Source of the DNA: Caulobacterales bacterium
Lineage (GTDB): Bacteria > Pseudomonadota > Alphaproteobacteria > Caulobacterales > Caulobacteraceae
Assembly (NCBI GenBank): GCA_016183935.1
Contig: JACPDR010000003.1
Span: 1-64,000, forward strand
Reading direction: 5' to 3'
DNA length: 64,000 nucleotides
The notes below the pieces were generated by a model. The model did no database searches. It was not told the DNA's origin and worked only from the letters and a program-made list of their open reading frames with translations. A program made the position numbers and the translations under genes. The number at the start of each line of letters is the position of its first letter. Positions within the stretch are counted from its first letter, which is position 1. Positions 55,432 through 63,289 of the stretch are shown here, one piece after another.

Positions 55432-57387
55432 ATGGCGATCGCCAAAGCCGACATGCCTGCCGCCGCCCTGGACACCACCTGGGCCGGCGCCATCCGCCAG
55501 CGGCGCAAGGCGCTGTTGCAGCGGCTGGGCATGGCCGCGGCCTGCGCCCTGGTGTTCAGCCCGCTGCTCGGCTGGTCGCTCAGCGTCGGCTGGGTGCTGG
55601 GCTATTTCCTCGTCCAGTTGCTGGATTTGCTGGTCTTCGGCCCGGTCAACGACGGCCGCACCGAGCGGCTGCGCGGCCTGCGGCGGCTGGCCGGCGACAC
55701 CCTGCTGGTGATCAACGCCAGTTATTTCGGCAGCCTGGCCATTCCGCTGTGGCTGGTGGGCGGCCCGATGGGCGGCATCTGCGCCTCCATGCTGCTGTCG
55801 GCCGGCGCCATCTATTCGATGATCAATGCGCCCCGCTCGATCTCGGTGCTCCTGCTGACGGTGACGCCGCAGTTTCTCTACCTCGCCTCGACGCCGTTCT
55901 TCATGGCCATGTTCGGCGCGTCGCCGGCCTTCATCACGGCGGCGTCGATCGCCGTCGGCGTCTTCATCACCTACTGCCTGTCGACGTGGCAGCGCATGAA
56001 CGAGGCCCGGGTCTCCGAGACCGCCGCCCGGATCGAGGCCGAAGAGAAGCGCGCCGACGCGGAACGCATTATGGAAGGCCGCAGCGCCTTCCTGGCCGCC
56101 GTGGGCCATGACCTCCGCACCCCGATCAGCGCGATCCTGACCGGATCCGCCGAACTGGAACGCGGCGCATCCGACAACACCGCCCGGGCCCAGGCCCGGC
56201 TGATCAGCGACGCCGGCTTCATGATGAAGGCCCTGCTGGACGACCTGCTGGACCACGCCAAGCTCGAGGCCGGGCACATGACCGTGGACGCGGTCGACTT
56301 CAATCTGCGCGACCTGCTGAACCAGTCAGCCCGGCTGTGGCGCGGCCCGGCCCGCGCCAAGGGCCTGAAGCTGCGCATCGAGGGCGCCTCGACGGTGCCG
56401 GCTTCGGTGCGCGGCGACCCGATGCGACTGCGGCAGGTGCTCAACAATCTGATCTCCAACGCCATGAAATTCACGGCCGAGGGGTCCATCACCCTGCGCT
56501 TCCACGGCTGGGCCGAGGACACCGGCGGCCACGCCGTGCTCATCGAGGTCTCGGATACGGGGCCGGGCATGTCGCGGGATCAGATGGCCCGGCTGTTCAC
56601 CCCCTTCGACCAGACCGTCGACGGCGTCAGCGCCCGGCACGGCGGCAGCGGCCTGGGGCTCGCCATCAGCCGCCAGCTGGCCGAACTGATGGGCGGCCGC
56701 CTGACCGCGCGCAGCAGCGTCGGACACGGGGCCAGCTTCACGCTCGCCCTGCGGCTCGAGCCCGGGAAGGCGAGCACGGCGGTCGCGCCGGCCCTGGACC
56801 AGGAAAGCCGCGACGCCGTCGCCCGCGCCCTGTCCGCCGGCGGCTCAGGCCGGCCGTCGAGCCCGGCCTCGCCGGCGCCGGCCGCCCGGTCGCCTGCGGA
56901 GGCGTCCACCGGCGCCATCCCGATCGAGGCCGTCGCACCGACGGCCAACGAACCGCCCGACGAGGACGACGGCCGCCCGATGCGGGTGCTGGTCGTCGAC
57001 GACCACGACATCAACCGCCGCGCCATCCAGCTGATCCTGCAGCCGCTCGGCTGCGACATCGCCACGGCCGCCGACGGCATGGCGGCGCTCAGGATCTGCG
57101 AAACCTCCGGCTTCGACCTGATCTTTATGGACGTGCGCATGCCCGAGCTCGACGGGCGCGAGACCACCCGCCGCATCCGCGCCGGCGCCGGTCCCAATGC
57201 CCTGGTCCCGATCATCGCGGTGACGGCGGACACCTCGCCGGACGACATCGCCGCCTGCACCGACGCCGGCATGACCTATTTCGTGCCCAAGCCGATCACC
57301 CCGCCGATGCTGCTGGGGGCCATCAACCACGTCATGACCCTGGCTCAGGCCGCCGAAGACGCCGTGGCCGAGCCCGCCGTCGCCTGA
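55432..57387 (+). CDS. Hybrid histidine kinase with N-terminal membrane domain and C-terminal receiver
   Basis: 651 residues. Six hydrophobic segments lie in about 30-185, followed by a coiled linker RIEAEEKRADAERIM. The DHp domain shows AFLAAVGHDLRTPISAIL with the phospho-accepting His226; HATPase motifs are LRQVLNNLISNAMKFT, VSDTGPGMSRDQMARLFTPF and GSGLGLAISRQLAELMGGR. An acidic linker of about 75 residues leads to a receiver at about 517-640: MRVLVVDDHDINRRAIQ, FDLIFMDVRMPELDGR with Asp567, and YFVPKPI with the conserved Lys. Signal unknown. No response regulator next to it. Its 3' end overlaps vsr on the other strand. Confidence 0.93.
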   Translation: MAIAKADMPAAALDTTWAGAIRQRRKALLQRLGMAAACALVFSPLLGWSLSVGWVLGYFLVQLLDLLVFGPVNDGRTERLRGLRRLAGDTLLVINASYFGSLAIPLWLVGGPMGGICASMLLSAGAIYSMINAPRSISVLLLTVTPQFLYLASTPFFMAMFGASPAFITAASIAVGVFITYCLSTWQRMNEARVSETAARIEAEEKRADAERIMEGRSAFLAAVGHDLRTPISAILTGSAELERGASDNTARAQARLISDAGFMMKALLDDLLDHAKLEAGHMTVDAVDFNLRDLLNQSARLWRGPARAKGLKLRIEGASTVPASVRGDPMRLRQVLNNLISNAMKFTAEGSITLRFHGWAEDTGGHAVLIEVSDTGPGMSRDQMARLFTPFDQTVDGVSARHGGSGLGLAISRQLAELMGGRLTARSSVGHGASFTLALRLEPGKASTAVAPALDQESRDAVARALSAGGSGRPSSPASPAPAARSPAEASTGAIPIEAVAPTANEPPDEDDGRPMRVLVVDDHDINRRAIQLILQPLGCDIATAADGMAALRICETSGFDLIFMDVRMPELDGRETTRRIRAGAGPNALVPIIAVTADTSPDDIAACTDAGMTYFVPKPITPPMLLGAINHVMTLAQAAEDAVAEPAVA

Positions 57388-57803
57388 CCCCGCACCTCGG
57401 CGACCAGCCGGGCGGGGAAGTCGGCGGCCTTCATCCCGCATTCCCAGACCGTGATCACCCGCCAGCCCGCGACTTCCAGCGCCGCCCGGGCCGCGGCGTC
57501 GCGGGCCCGGTTGCGCTCGATCTTGGCGGTCCAGTAGGCGGCGTTGGCCTTAGGCTTGCGGGCCCCGCGGGCGCAATCGTGGCCGTGCCAGAAGCAGCCG
57601 TGCACGAACACCGCCACGCGCCGGCCCTTCATGACCAGGTCGGGCCGCCCCGGCAGGCCGGCGCCGCCCAGACGATAGCCGATCCCCGCCGTCCGCAGGA
57701 TGCGCCGTACGGCCAGTTCGGGCGCGGTGTCGCGGCCCTTGACCCGCCGCATCACCGCGCTGCGCTGTTCGGGAGTGAAGACGTCCGTGGAAATTTCTCT
57801 CAC
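57345..57803 (-). CDS. Second very short patch repair endonuclease (orphan Vsr)
   Basis: 152 residues, GTG start at 57803. Vsr landmarks: AVMRRVKGRDTAPELAVRRIL, LPGRPDLVMKGRR with the catalytic Asp, VHGCFWHGHDCARGARKPKA, WRVITVWECGMKAADFP. No methyltransferase gene is nearby, unlike the copy at 23778. Its C-terminal end overlaps the histidine kinase gene by 43 bases. The C-terminal tail (QATAGSATASSAA) is poorly conserved. Confidence 0.9.
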   Translation of the reverse strand: MREISTDVFTPEQRSAVMRRVKGRDTAPELAVRRILRTAGIGYRLGGAGLPGRPDLVMKGRRVAVFVHGCFWHGHDCARGARKPKANAAYWTAKIERNRARDAAARAALEVAGWRVITVWECGMKAADFPARLVAEVRGQATAGSATASSAA

Positions 57804-57810
57804 CCGCTCA

Positions 57811-57828
57811 TCCCGGCGAATGCCGGGA
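57811..57828. repeat. Short dispersed-type palindrome between vsr and the peroxiredoxin gene
   Basis: tcccggc (57811-57817) and gccggga (57822-57828) pair perfectly around a 4-base loop, in the context ctcatcccggcgaatgccggg. This is the form of a common extragenic palindrome in high-GC alphaproteobacteria. It might also act as a weak terminator for the peroxiredoxin transcript. Confidence 0.5.
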
Positions 57829-57840
57829 CCCAGATGGGTG

Positions 57841-58326
57841 TCAAAGCTGCGTCAGCAGGTGCTCCGCCGACGACACCTTGAACTCGCCCGGCTGCTCGAC
57901 GTTGAGCTGCTCGACCACGCCGTCCTTGACGATCATCGAATAGCGCTGCGAGCGCTCGCCCATGCCGAAGCCCTTGGCGTCCATCGACAGACCGAGGGCG
58001 CGGGTGAAGTCGCCGTTGCCGTCGCCCAGCATGACGATCTCGTCCTTGCCGACGCCCTGGCTGTCGGCCCAGGCCCCCATGACGAAGGCGTCGTTGACCG
58101 ACAGGCAGGCGACCGTGTCGACGCCCTTGCCGGCCAGGTCCTCGCGGTGCTCCTTGAAGCCCGGCAGGTGTTTGGCCGAACAGGTCGGGGTGAAGGCGCC
58201 GGGCACGGCGAACAGGGCCACGGTCTTGCCGGCGAAGACCTCGTCGGTGGACACCGGCTTGGGGCCGTCGTCGGTGGCGCGGGTCAGGGTGGCCGAGGGG
58301 ATGCGGTCGCCGATCTGGACGGTCAT
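57841..58326 (-). CDS. Peroxiredoxin, Prx5 family
   Basis: Reduces peroxides with thiols such as glutathione. 161 residues. The motif FAVPGAFTPTCSAKHLPGF at about 43-61 carries the peroxidatic Cys (about 53), and ACLSVNDAFVMGAWADSQG follows with a second Cys. The ATG 58324-58326 is chosen; the frame open to 58398 would not fit. Divergent from yqgE. Confidence 0.93.
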   Translation of the reverse strand: MTVQIGDRIPSATLTRATDDGPKPVSTDEVFAGKTVALFAVPGAFTPTCSAKHLPGFKEHREDLAGKGVDTVACLSVNDAFVMGAWADSQGVGKDEIVMLGDGNGDFTRALGLSMDAKGFGMGERSQRYSMIVKDGVVEQLNVEQPGEFKVSSAEHLLTQL

Positions 58327-58454
58327 GGCAGGCTCCGGAGCAGGGGGATGATGATCGAAACTCCCGATCCAGATAGGCGTTGCCAGGCGCAGCGCCAACC
58401 TTTCCGTCGCGCCCCGGCCTTGCGCCCGCCGCGCCCGGTCCCGATGATAGGGGC

Positions 58455-59024
58455 ATGGACGATTTCCACTCCCTCGCGGGCCGACTGCTGGTGGCCATGC
58501 CGGGCATCAGCGATCCTCGCTTCGAGCACGCCGTCATCCTCGTCTGCGCCCACCGTCCCGACCACGCCATGGGCCTGCGCCTCGACCACCCCGCGCCGGG
58601 CATCGACCTGAAGGCGGTGCTGACCAAGCTGGAGACGCCGGCGCCGGAGTCGGCTTCGGACCGGGCGGTGCTGGTCGGCGGTCCGGTCGAGCGCGAGCGC
58701 GGCTTCGTGCTGCACACCGACGACTGGCTGATCGACGACGCCTCGCTGGCCTTCGGCGAGGGCCTGGCCATGACCGGCACGCGCGAGGCGCTGGCGGCCA
58801 TGGTCGATCCGGCCATGGGGCCGCGCCGCTCGGTGCTGCTGCTCGGCTACGCCGGCTGGGGCGAGGGCCAGCTCGAGGACGAGCTGGGCGAGAACGTCTG
58901 GCTCACCGCCGACGCCGATACGGACCTGATCTTCGACCCGGACTACGAGGGCAAGTGGGGCAAGGCGCTGGCGGGGCTGGGCGTCGATCCGGCCCAGCTG
59001 TCGGGGCAGAGCGGGCGGGCGTAG
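58455..59024 (+). CDS. YqgE/AlgH family protein
   Basis: 189 residues. Family blocks: LLVAMPGISDPRFEHAVILVC, HAMGLRLDHPAPGIDLKAVL, LVGGPVERERGFVLHTDDW and LGYAGWGEGQLEDELGENVWL. Cytosolic; often linked with envelope or stress functions. ATG 58455 is the canonical start. Confidence 0.93.
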   Translation: MDDFHSLAGRLLVAMPGISDPRFEHAVILVCAHRPDHAMGLRLDHPAPGIDLKAVLTKLETPAPESASDRAVLVGGPVERERGFVLHTDDWLIDDASLAFGEGLAMTGTREALAAMVDPAMGPRRSVLLLGYAGWGEGQLEDELGENVWLTADADTDLIFDPDYEGKWGKALAGLGVDPAQLSGQSGRA

Positions 59025-59135
59025 GCAGCGGAGATCGCTTTCGACCCGTTGCCGTCCTTCTGTTCGTCCGCTTTCGCATTGGCCGCCGCTCCATAGCCGG
59101 GCAGCGGCTGGTTTGACCCGCCTTCATCGGCCCGG

Positions 59136-59597
59136 TCATTCCGCAGGCCCGCCTCCATACAGCGACTTTGCGACATCCAACGGCTCGGTCAGTTCGTCTC
59201 CATCCGCTACGATCACTTCCGGATATCGCTCCGAAGCCGCTCGGCACCGGTCGAGAATCAACCGTGCCAGTTGCATGTATCGTAAAGCCCCGTCGTGCAT
59301 CGTTTCGTTGGGCGCCGGCGTCAGGAGGGCGGTCATCCGCTGCTCCTCGGCGCGCCTCAGGTCCATAGCGAATGCGATGGCCAGCTCCGGCGGATCGCCT
59401 TCAAGTTCGGCTTGGCGCACATAGGCCTCGGCCCTCGCTCGCATGGCTTGGGGGAAGACCACATAGCCAGCGTGGCTACAGACTTGCACAGCGGCGTTCA
59501 GCACCGCTAGCTGCTCGGCCTCCTGCACGTAGGCGGGCGCGGGCCGCGGCGGGTCCGGCGGAGAAGGGGAAATGGCGATCTGAAACACGTCGGCCAC
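59136..59597 (-). CDS. Unknown protein of about 153 residues, low confidence
   Basis: The frame is open from 59666 and uses a less GC-biased codon set than its neighbours. The residues after about 59540 look protein-like: EAEQLAVLNAAVQVCSHAGY, PQAMRARAEAYVRQAELEG, AFAMDLRRAEEQRMTALL and RYMQLARLILDRCRAAS. Start uncertain: GTG at 59597 is taken, GTG at 59666 is an alternative. No family recognised; possibly acquired or a decayed gene. It lies between yqgE and pdeA. Confidence 0.45.
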   Translation of the reverse strand: MADVFQIAISPSPPDPPRPAPAYVQEAEQLAVLNAAVQVCSHAGYVVFPQAMRARAEAYVRQAELEGDPPELAIAFAMDLRRAEEQRMTALLTPAPNETMHDGALRYMQLARLILDRCRAASERYPEVIVADGDELTEPLDVAKSLYGGGPAE

Positions 59598-59693
59598 CGT
59601 GGAGAAGGGTATTGTCGAAACCGAGCATGGCTCCGCTCGGCGCGGTGAGCAACGTCCGCTTCCCACCCATAGCGGACCTCGGGCGTTCCGGAT

Positions 59694-61394
59694 CTACGCC
59701 GACCGCGCCTTGATCGGCGCCGTGCCGTCGGCGAGGGACTCGTTGAGATAGACCTCGGCCTCCTGCGCGGGCAGGGCCGGGGCGTAGCCGAAGCCCTGAC
59801 CGTAGTGGCACTGGGCCTCGAGCAGCAGTTTGGCGAGGCCGGCGTTCTCGACGCCCTCGGCGACCACTTCCAGCGACAGGTCGCGGCCCAGGTTGACCAC
59901 CGACTTGACGATCTTGGCCGAGCCCTCGTCCTTGTCCATGGTCAGCACGAAATAGCGGTCGATCTTCAGCGTATCGAACGGCAGCTTGGCCAGCCAGGTC
60001 AGGGACGAGAAACCGGTGCCGAAGTCGTCGAGGGCCAGCGACGCGCCGGCCTCGCGCAGCCGGGTCAGGGTGTCGGCCGCGCGCGAGGTGTCGCGCATGA
60101 TGTCGCCCTCGGTGACCTCCAGCTTCAGCGCCCCCTTGGGCAGGCCGGCGTCGGCGATGATCCGCGCCACGTCCTCGACCAGGTTGGCCCGCTCGATCTC
60201 GCCGACCGACAGGTTGACGCTGCAGAACAGCTTGCCGGCCGACGGGTGCCGGGCCAGCCATTCGGCCAGCTGGCGCGCCGCCTGACTCATCATCAGCAGG
60301 CCGAGCTCGTTCATCAGCCCCATCTCGTCGGCGAGGCCGAGGAACTCGTCCGGCGGCACCAGGCCGCGCTGCGGGTGGCGCCAGCGGGCCAGGGCCTCGA
60401 ATCCGGCCACCGCCCCCGTCACCAGGTTGACGATGGGCTGGTAGAAGGGCTCGATCTCGCCGCGCACGAAGGCGTTGCGCAGGTCCGCCTCGAGCGCCAG
60501 CCGCGACAGGCTGTCGGACTCCAGCGCCCGGCCGTAGGCGGCGGCCCCGCCACGCCCGGCGGTCTTGGCCTGTTCGACGGCCAGCTCGGCCCGGCGCAGC
60601 AGTTCGGCCGGGTCGGAGGCGTCCGGACCGCCCTCGGCCGCCACCGCCCCGATCGAGACGGTCGGATAGATGTCGAAGCCGGCCACCCTCAGCGGCTGCT
60701 CCAGCGCCTCGCGCAGACGTTCCGAGGCGGCCCCTGAGCCGCGCGGCACGATCACCGCGAACTCGTCCTCGCCGACGCGGGCGGGATTGGCCTCCTGGGC
60801 GAAGGCCCCGTTCAGGCGCGAACCCAGCGCCGCCAGCACCAGGTCGGCGCGTTCGTGGCCCAGGGCCTCGTTGAGGCGCCGCAGGCGGTCGACGTCGGCG
60901 ACCACCAGCTCGTAGTCGCCGGGCTGGGTCAGCGTCTCGCCCGCCCGGGTCAGGAAGGTGCGGCGGTCCAGCAGGCCGGTCAGGTGATCCCTGTGGGAGG
61001 CCGCGAACTTGGTCTCCAGCGCCACCACCCCGGCGGCGCGCAACCCGTCCTCGAGCCAGACGCCGCGCCACAGGCAGGTCTCGGCCTCGCGCATGCGCAG
61101 GCGCACGGCGACCTCGGTTCCCTCCGCCTGCGGCTTGAGGAGGCGTTCGGCCAGCGAGCGGTCCGACGGCACGGCGACGGCGGTGAAGGCGGCGCCCGAA
61201 CACTCCGGGGCCAGCGGTCCCAGGCCGAGCGCCCGGGTGGCCCCCGTGAAGCGCATCTGATCGTCGGACGGGGTCCAGATCCACAGGGCCGTATCGGCCG
61301 CGGCCAGCGCCTCGATGGCGGTCGTCGCGTCCCAGGCCAGACTTCTGGAGCGAGTGTTCAAAACGCGTGACCGGTCCCGAGAAGGCGGCCCCAA
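59694..61394 (-). CDS. pdeA: PdeA-like c-di-GMP phosphodiesterase (degenerate GGDEF with EAL)
   Basis: 566 residues. An N-terminal PAS-like region lies at about 25-125 (AADTALWIWTPSDDQMRF). The GGDEF domain at about 135-290 has the degenerate active site GEDEF (208-212). The EAL domain at about 300-550 has GFEALARWRH (EAL at 333-335), LEVTEGDIM, LALDDFGTGFSSLTWLAK (456-461) and LKIDRYFV, all intact. The same GEDEF plus active EAL combination defines PdeA of Caulobacter crescentus, where GTP binding to the broken site activates hydrolysis. It is probably cytosolic. Start: TTG 61394 is the longest option; a TTG further in is possible. It precedes a GNAT gene. Confidence 0.88.
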   Translation of the reverse strand: MGPPSRDRSRVLNTRSRSLAWDATTAIEALAAADTALWIWTPSDDQMRFTGATRALGLGPLAPECSGAAFTAVAVPSDRSLAERLLKPQAEGTEVAVRLRMREAETCLWRGVWLEDGLRAAGVVALETKFAASHRDHLTGLLDRRTFLTRAGETLTQPGDYELVVADVDRLRRLNEALGHERADLVLAALGSRLNGAFAQEANPARVGEDEFAVIVPRGSGAASERLREALEQPLRVAGFDIYPTVSIGAVAAEGGPDASDPAELLRRAELAVEQAKTAGRGGAAAYGRALESDSLSRLALEADLRNAFVRGEIEPFYQPIVNLVTGAVAGFEALARWRHPQRGLVPPDEFLGLADEMGLMNELGLLMMSQAARQLAEWLARHPSAGKLFCSVNLSVGEIERANLVEDVARIIADAGLPKGALKLEVTEGDIMRDTSRAADTLTRLREAGASLALDDFGTGFSSLTWLAKLPFDTLKIDRYFVLTMDKDEGSAKIVKSVVNLGRDLSLEVVAEGVENAGLAKLLLEAQCHYGQGFGYAPALPAQEAEVYLNESLADGTAPIKARSA

Positions 61395-61407
61395 GGATCA
61401 CCCGAGG

Positions 61408-61998
61408 TCAGCCGCCGCGTCCAGCCCCGTCGTCGACGATCCCGAACAAGAGATGATCTGCCCAAGCGCCGTTAATTTTGAGATAAGCCCGGGCCTGCCC
61501 CTCTAGCGCGAACCCGGCCTTCTCCAGCACCCGGCGCGAGGCCAGGTTGGTCGGCACGCAGGCCGCCTCGACCCGATGCAGTTTCAGCTCGTCGAAGGCG
61601 TGCGCGACCATGCCCCTGACCGCCGCCGTGGCGTGTCCCCGTCCGGCGAACGGGCGGCCGATCCAGTAGCCGAGCGTGCCCGCCTCGGCGACGCCGCGCC
61701 GGATGTTGGACAGGGTGATGGCCCCGACCAGCGCCTGGTCCGCGTCGGCGAAGATGAAGAAGGGCCAGGCGTTCCCGGCGTCCATCTCGCGGGCGTAGAT
61801 CGACAGGCGCCGCTTGAAGGCGGGGCGGGTCAGGTCGTCCTCGGGCCAGGTCGGCTCCCACGGCTGCAGATAGGCGTGCGACAGCTGGCGCAGGGCGGAC
61901 CAGGCCTCGTAGTCCGAGGCGCGGGGCGGGCGCAGGGTCACGCCTTCGCCCTTCACGACCGGACCGGTCGCCTCGTTGATCCAGTCCAGAAGGGCCAT
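61408..61998 (-). CDS. RimJ/RimL-type GNAT N-acetyltransferase
   Basis: 196 residues, ATG 61996-61998. Acetyl-CoA site LGYWIGRPFAGRGHATAAVRG (about 124-145) and the RimJ type motifs VTLRPPRASDYEAWSALR and ACVPTNLASRRVLEKAGFAL. Probably modifies a ribosomal or other protein N terminus; target unknown. Lies between pdeA and the M16 peptidase on the same strand. Confidence 0.9.
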   Translation of the reverse strand: MALLDWINEATGPVVKGEGVTLRPPRASDYEAWSALRQLSHAYLQPWEPTWPEDDLTRPAFKRRLSIYAREMDAGNAWPFFIFADADQALVGAITLSNIRRGVAEAGTLGYWIGRPFAGRGHATAAVRGMVAHAFDELKLHRVEAACVPTNLASRRVLEKAGFALEGQARAYLKINGAWADHLLFGIVDDGAGRGG

Positions 61999-62023
61999 GG
62001 TCCGGAGGATACCTCCCCGACGA

Positions 62024-63289
62024 TCAGCCGAAAAGGGCGTCGCGGAAGGCCGGGCCGGCCGGGGCCGCCGCGCTCGGACCCAGCACCGCCGTGGCCGCGC
62101 GGCCCGCCGACAGCGCCGCCGCCGCCGCCGCCCGGACGTCGTCGGCGGTCTGGGCCAGCGTCCGCCCGGCCATGGTCTCCGAGGTGATCGGGGCGCCGAA
62201 GATCAGCACCTGCGCCGCCGCCCGGCCCGCGCGCGCCGCCGGGCTCTCGTCCGACATCCACAGGCCGGCGTTCATCACCGCCTTGGCCCGCGACAGTTCG
62301 GCGGCCGTCGGGCCGCTCTCCGCGAGGGCTTTCAGTTCGGCCGCGCACACCTGGGCCAGCTCCACGGCCCGGTCGGCCGCGGCTCCGGCGTAGATGCCGA
62401 GGACGCCCGCGTCCTCGTAGGGCTCGTGATACGCATCGATGGCGTAGGCCAGGCCGCGCTCCTCGCGGGCGCTCTGGAACAGGCGCGAAGCCATGCCGCC
62501 GCCGAGGATTTCGGTCATCAGCCGGGTGGCCGCATAGGACGGGTCCGTGGCCGCGGCGGCCGGCAGCTGGAAGACGATGTTGGCCTGTTCGATCCGGCGC
62601 GACAGGGCGGCGTGGCCGCCGGTGAAGCGCGGAGCGGCCGGAGCCTCGGCCGAGGTTGGCGTTTCGTCGCCGAACCAGCGCTCGGCCAGCGCCAGCAGCT
62701 CGGTCTCATCGACCGCGCCGGAGGCCGCGACCACCATCCGGTCGGGGGAATACAGCCGGGCCCGCCAGTCGCCGATGGCGGCGCGGGTGATCGGCTTCAG
62801 GCTGATGACCGAGCCGAGGATCGGCCGCCCCAGCGGCTGGCCCTCGAAGGCCCGGGTCTGGGCCATTTCGAAGACGTGGTCGTCGGGGGTGTCGAAGGCC
62901 TCGGCGATCTCCTGCGCCACCACGTCCTTCTCGCGCTCGATCTCGTCCGGGTCGAGGGTCGGGCGGAACACCAGGTCGGACAGCACCTGCATGGCCAGCG
63001 GCAGGGAGCCGTGCAGGGCCCGGACCTCGAAACTGGTGCGCTCATAGCCGGTCGAGGCGTTCAGCGAGCCGCCCTCGGCCTCGATCCGCTCGACGATGTC
63101 GCGCGCGCCCATGTCGCCGGCCCCCTTGAAGACCAGGTGTTCGAGGCAGTGCGACCAGCCGGACTGCGCCTCCGATTCCCATTTGGCGCCGCCGCGGACG
63201 GCCACCGTCAGCGCCAGGGTGCGCAGGCCCGGCATCGGGTCGCAGACGACGCGCACGCCGTTGGGCAGGGTGTGGAGGGTCGTAGTCAG
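62024..63289 (-). CDS. M16 family zinc metallopeptidase (processing-peptidase-like), probable CTG start
   Basis: Pitrilysin family. 421 residues. Zinc-binding motif HCLEHLVFKGAGDMGARDI carries the inverted HxxEH at about residues 49-53; MVVAASGAVDETELLALAE and EILGGGMASRLFQSAREERGLAYAI define the second half. The conserved opening HTLPNGVRVVCDPMPGL begins only a few codons after a CTG at 63287-63289, which overlaps the surf1 stop as CTGA and is preceded by GGAAGAGAG. There is no ATG, GTG or TTG in frame near it. Secretion signal absent; cytosolic or periplasmic location not resolved. Confidence 0.9.
   Translation of the reverse strand: MTTTLHTLPNGVRVVCDPMPGLRTLALTVAVRGGAKWESEAQSGWSHCLEHLVFKGAGDMGARDIVERIEAEGGSLNASTGYERTSFEVRALHGSLPLAMQVLSDLVFRPTLDPDEIEREKDVVAQEIAEAFDTPDDHVFEMAQTRAFEGQPLGRPILGSVISLKPITRAAIGDWRARLYSPDRMVVAASGAVDETELLALAERWFGDETPTSAEAPAAPRFTGGHAALSRRIEQANIVFQLPAAAATDPSYAATRLMTEILGGGMASRLFQSAREERGLAYAIDAYHEPYEDAGVLGIYAGAAADRAVELAQVCAAELKALAESGPTAAELSRAKAVMNAGLWMSDESPAARAGRAAAQVLIFGAPITSETMAGRTLAQTADDVRAAAAAALSAGRAATAVLGPSAAAPAGPAFRDALFG

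Noticed and set aside
59694-60290. Degenerate GGDEF as evidence of a dead enzyme
   Set aside because: The EAL motif and its catalytic neighbours are complete and the GEDEF form matches an active, GTP-regulated phosphodiesterase.
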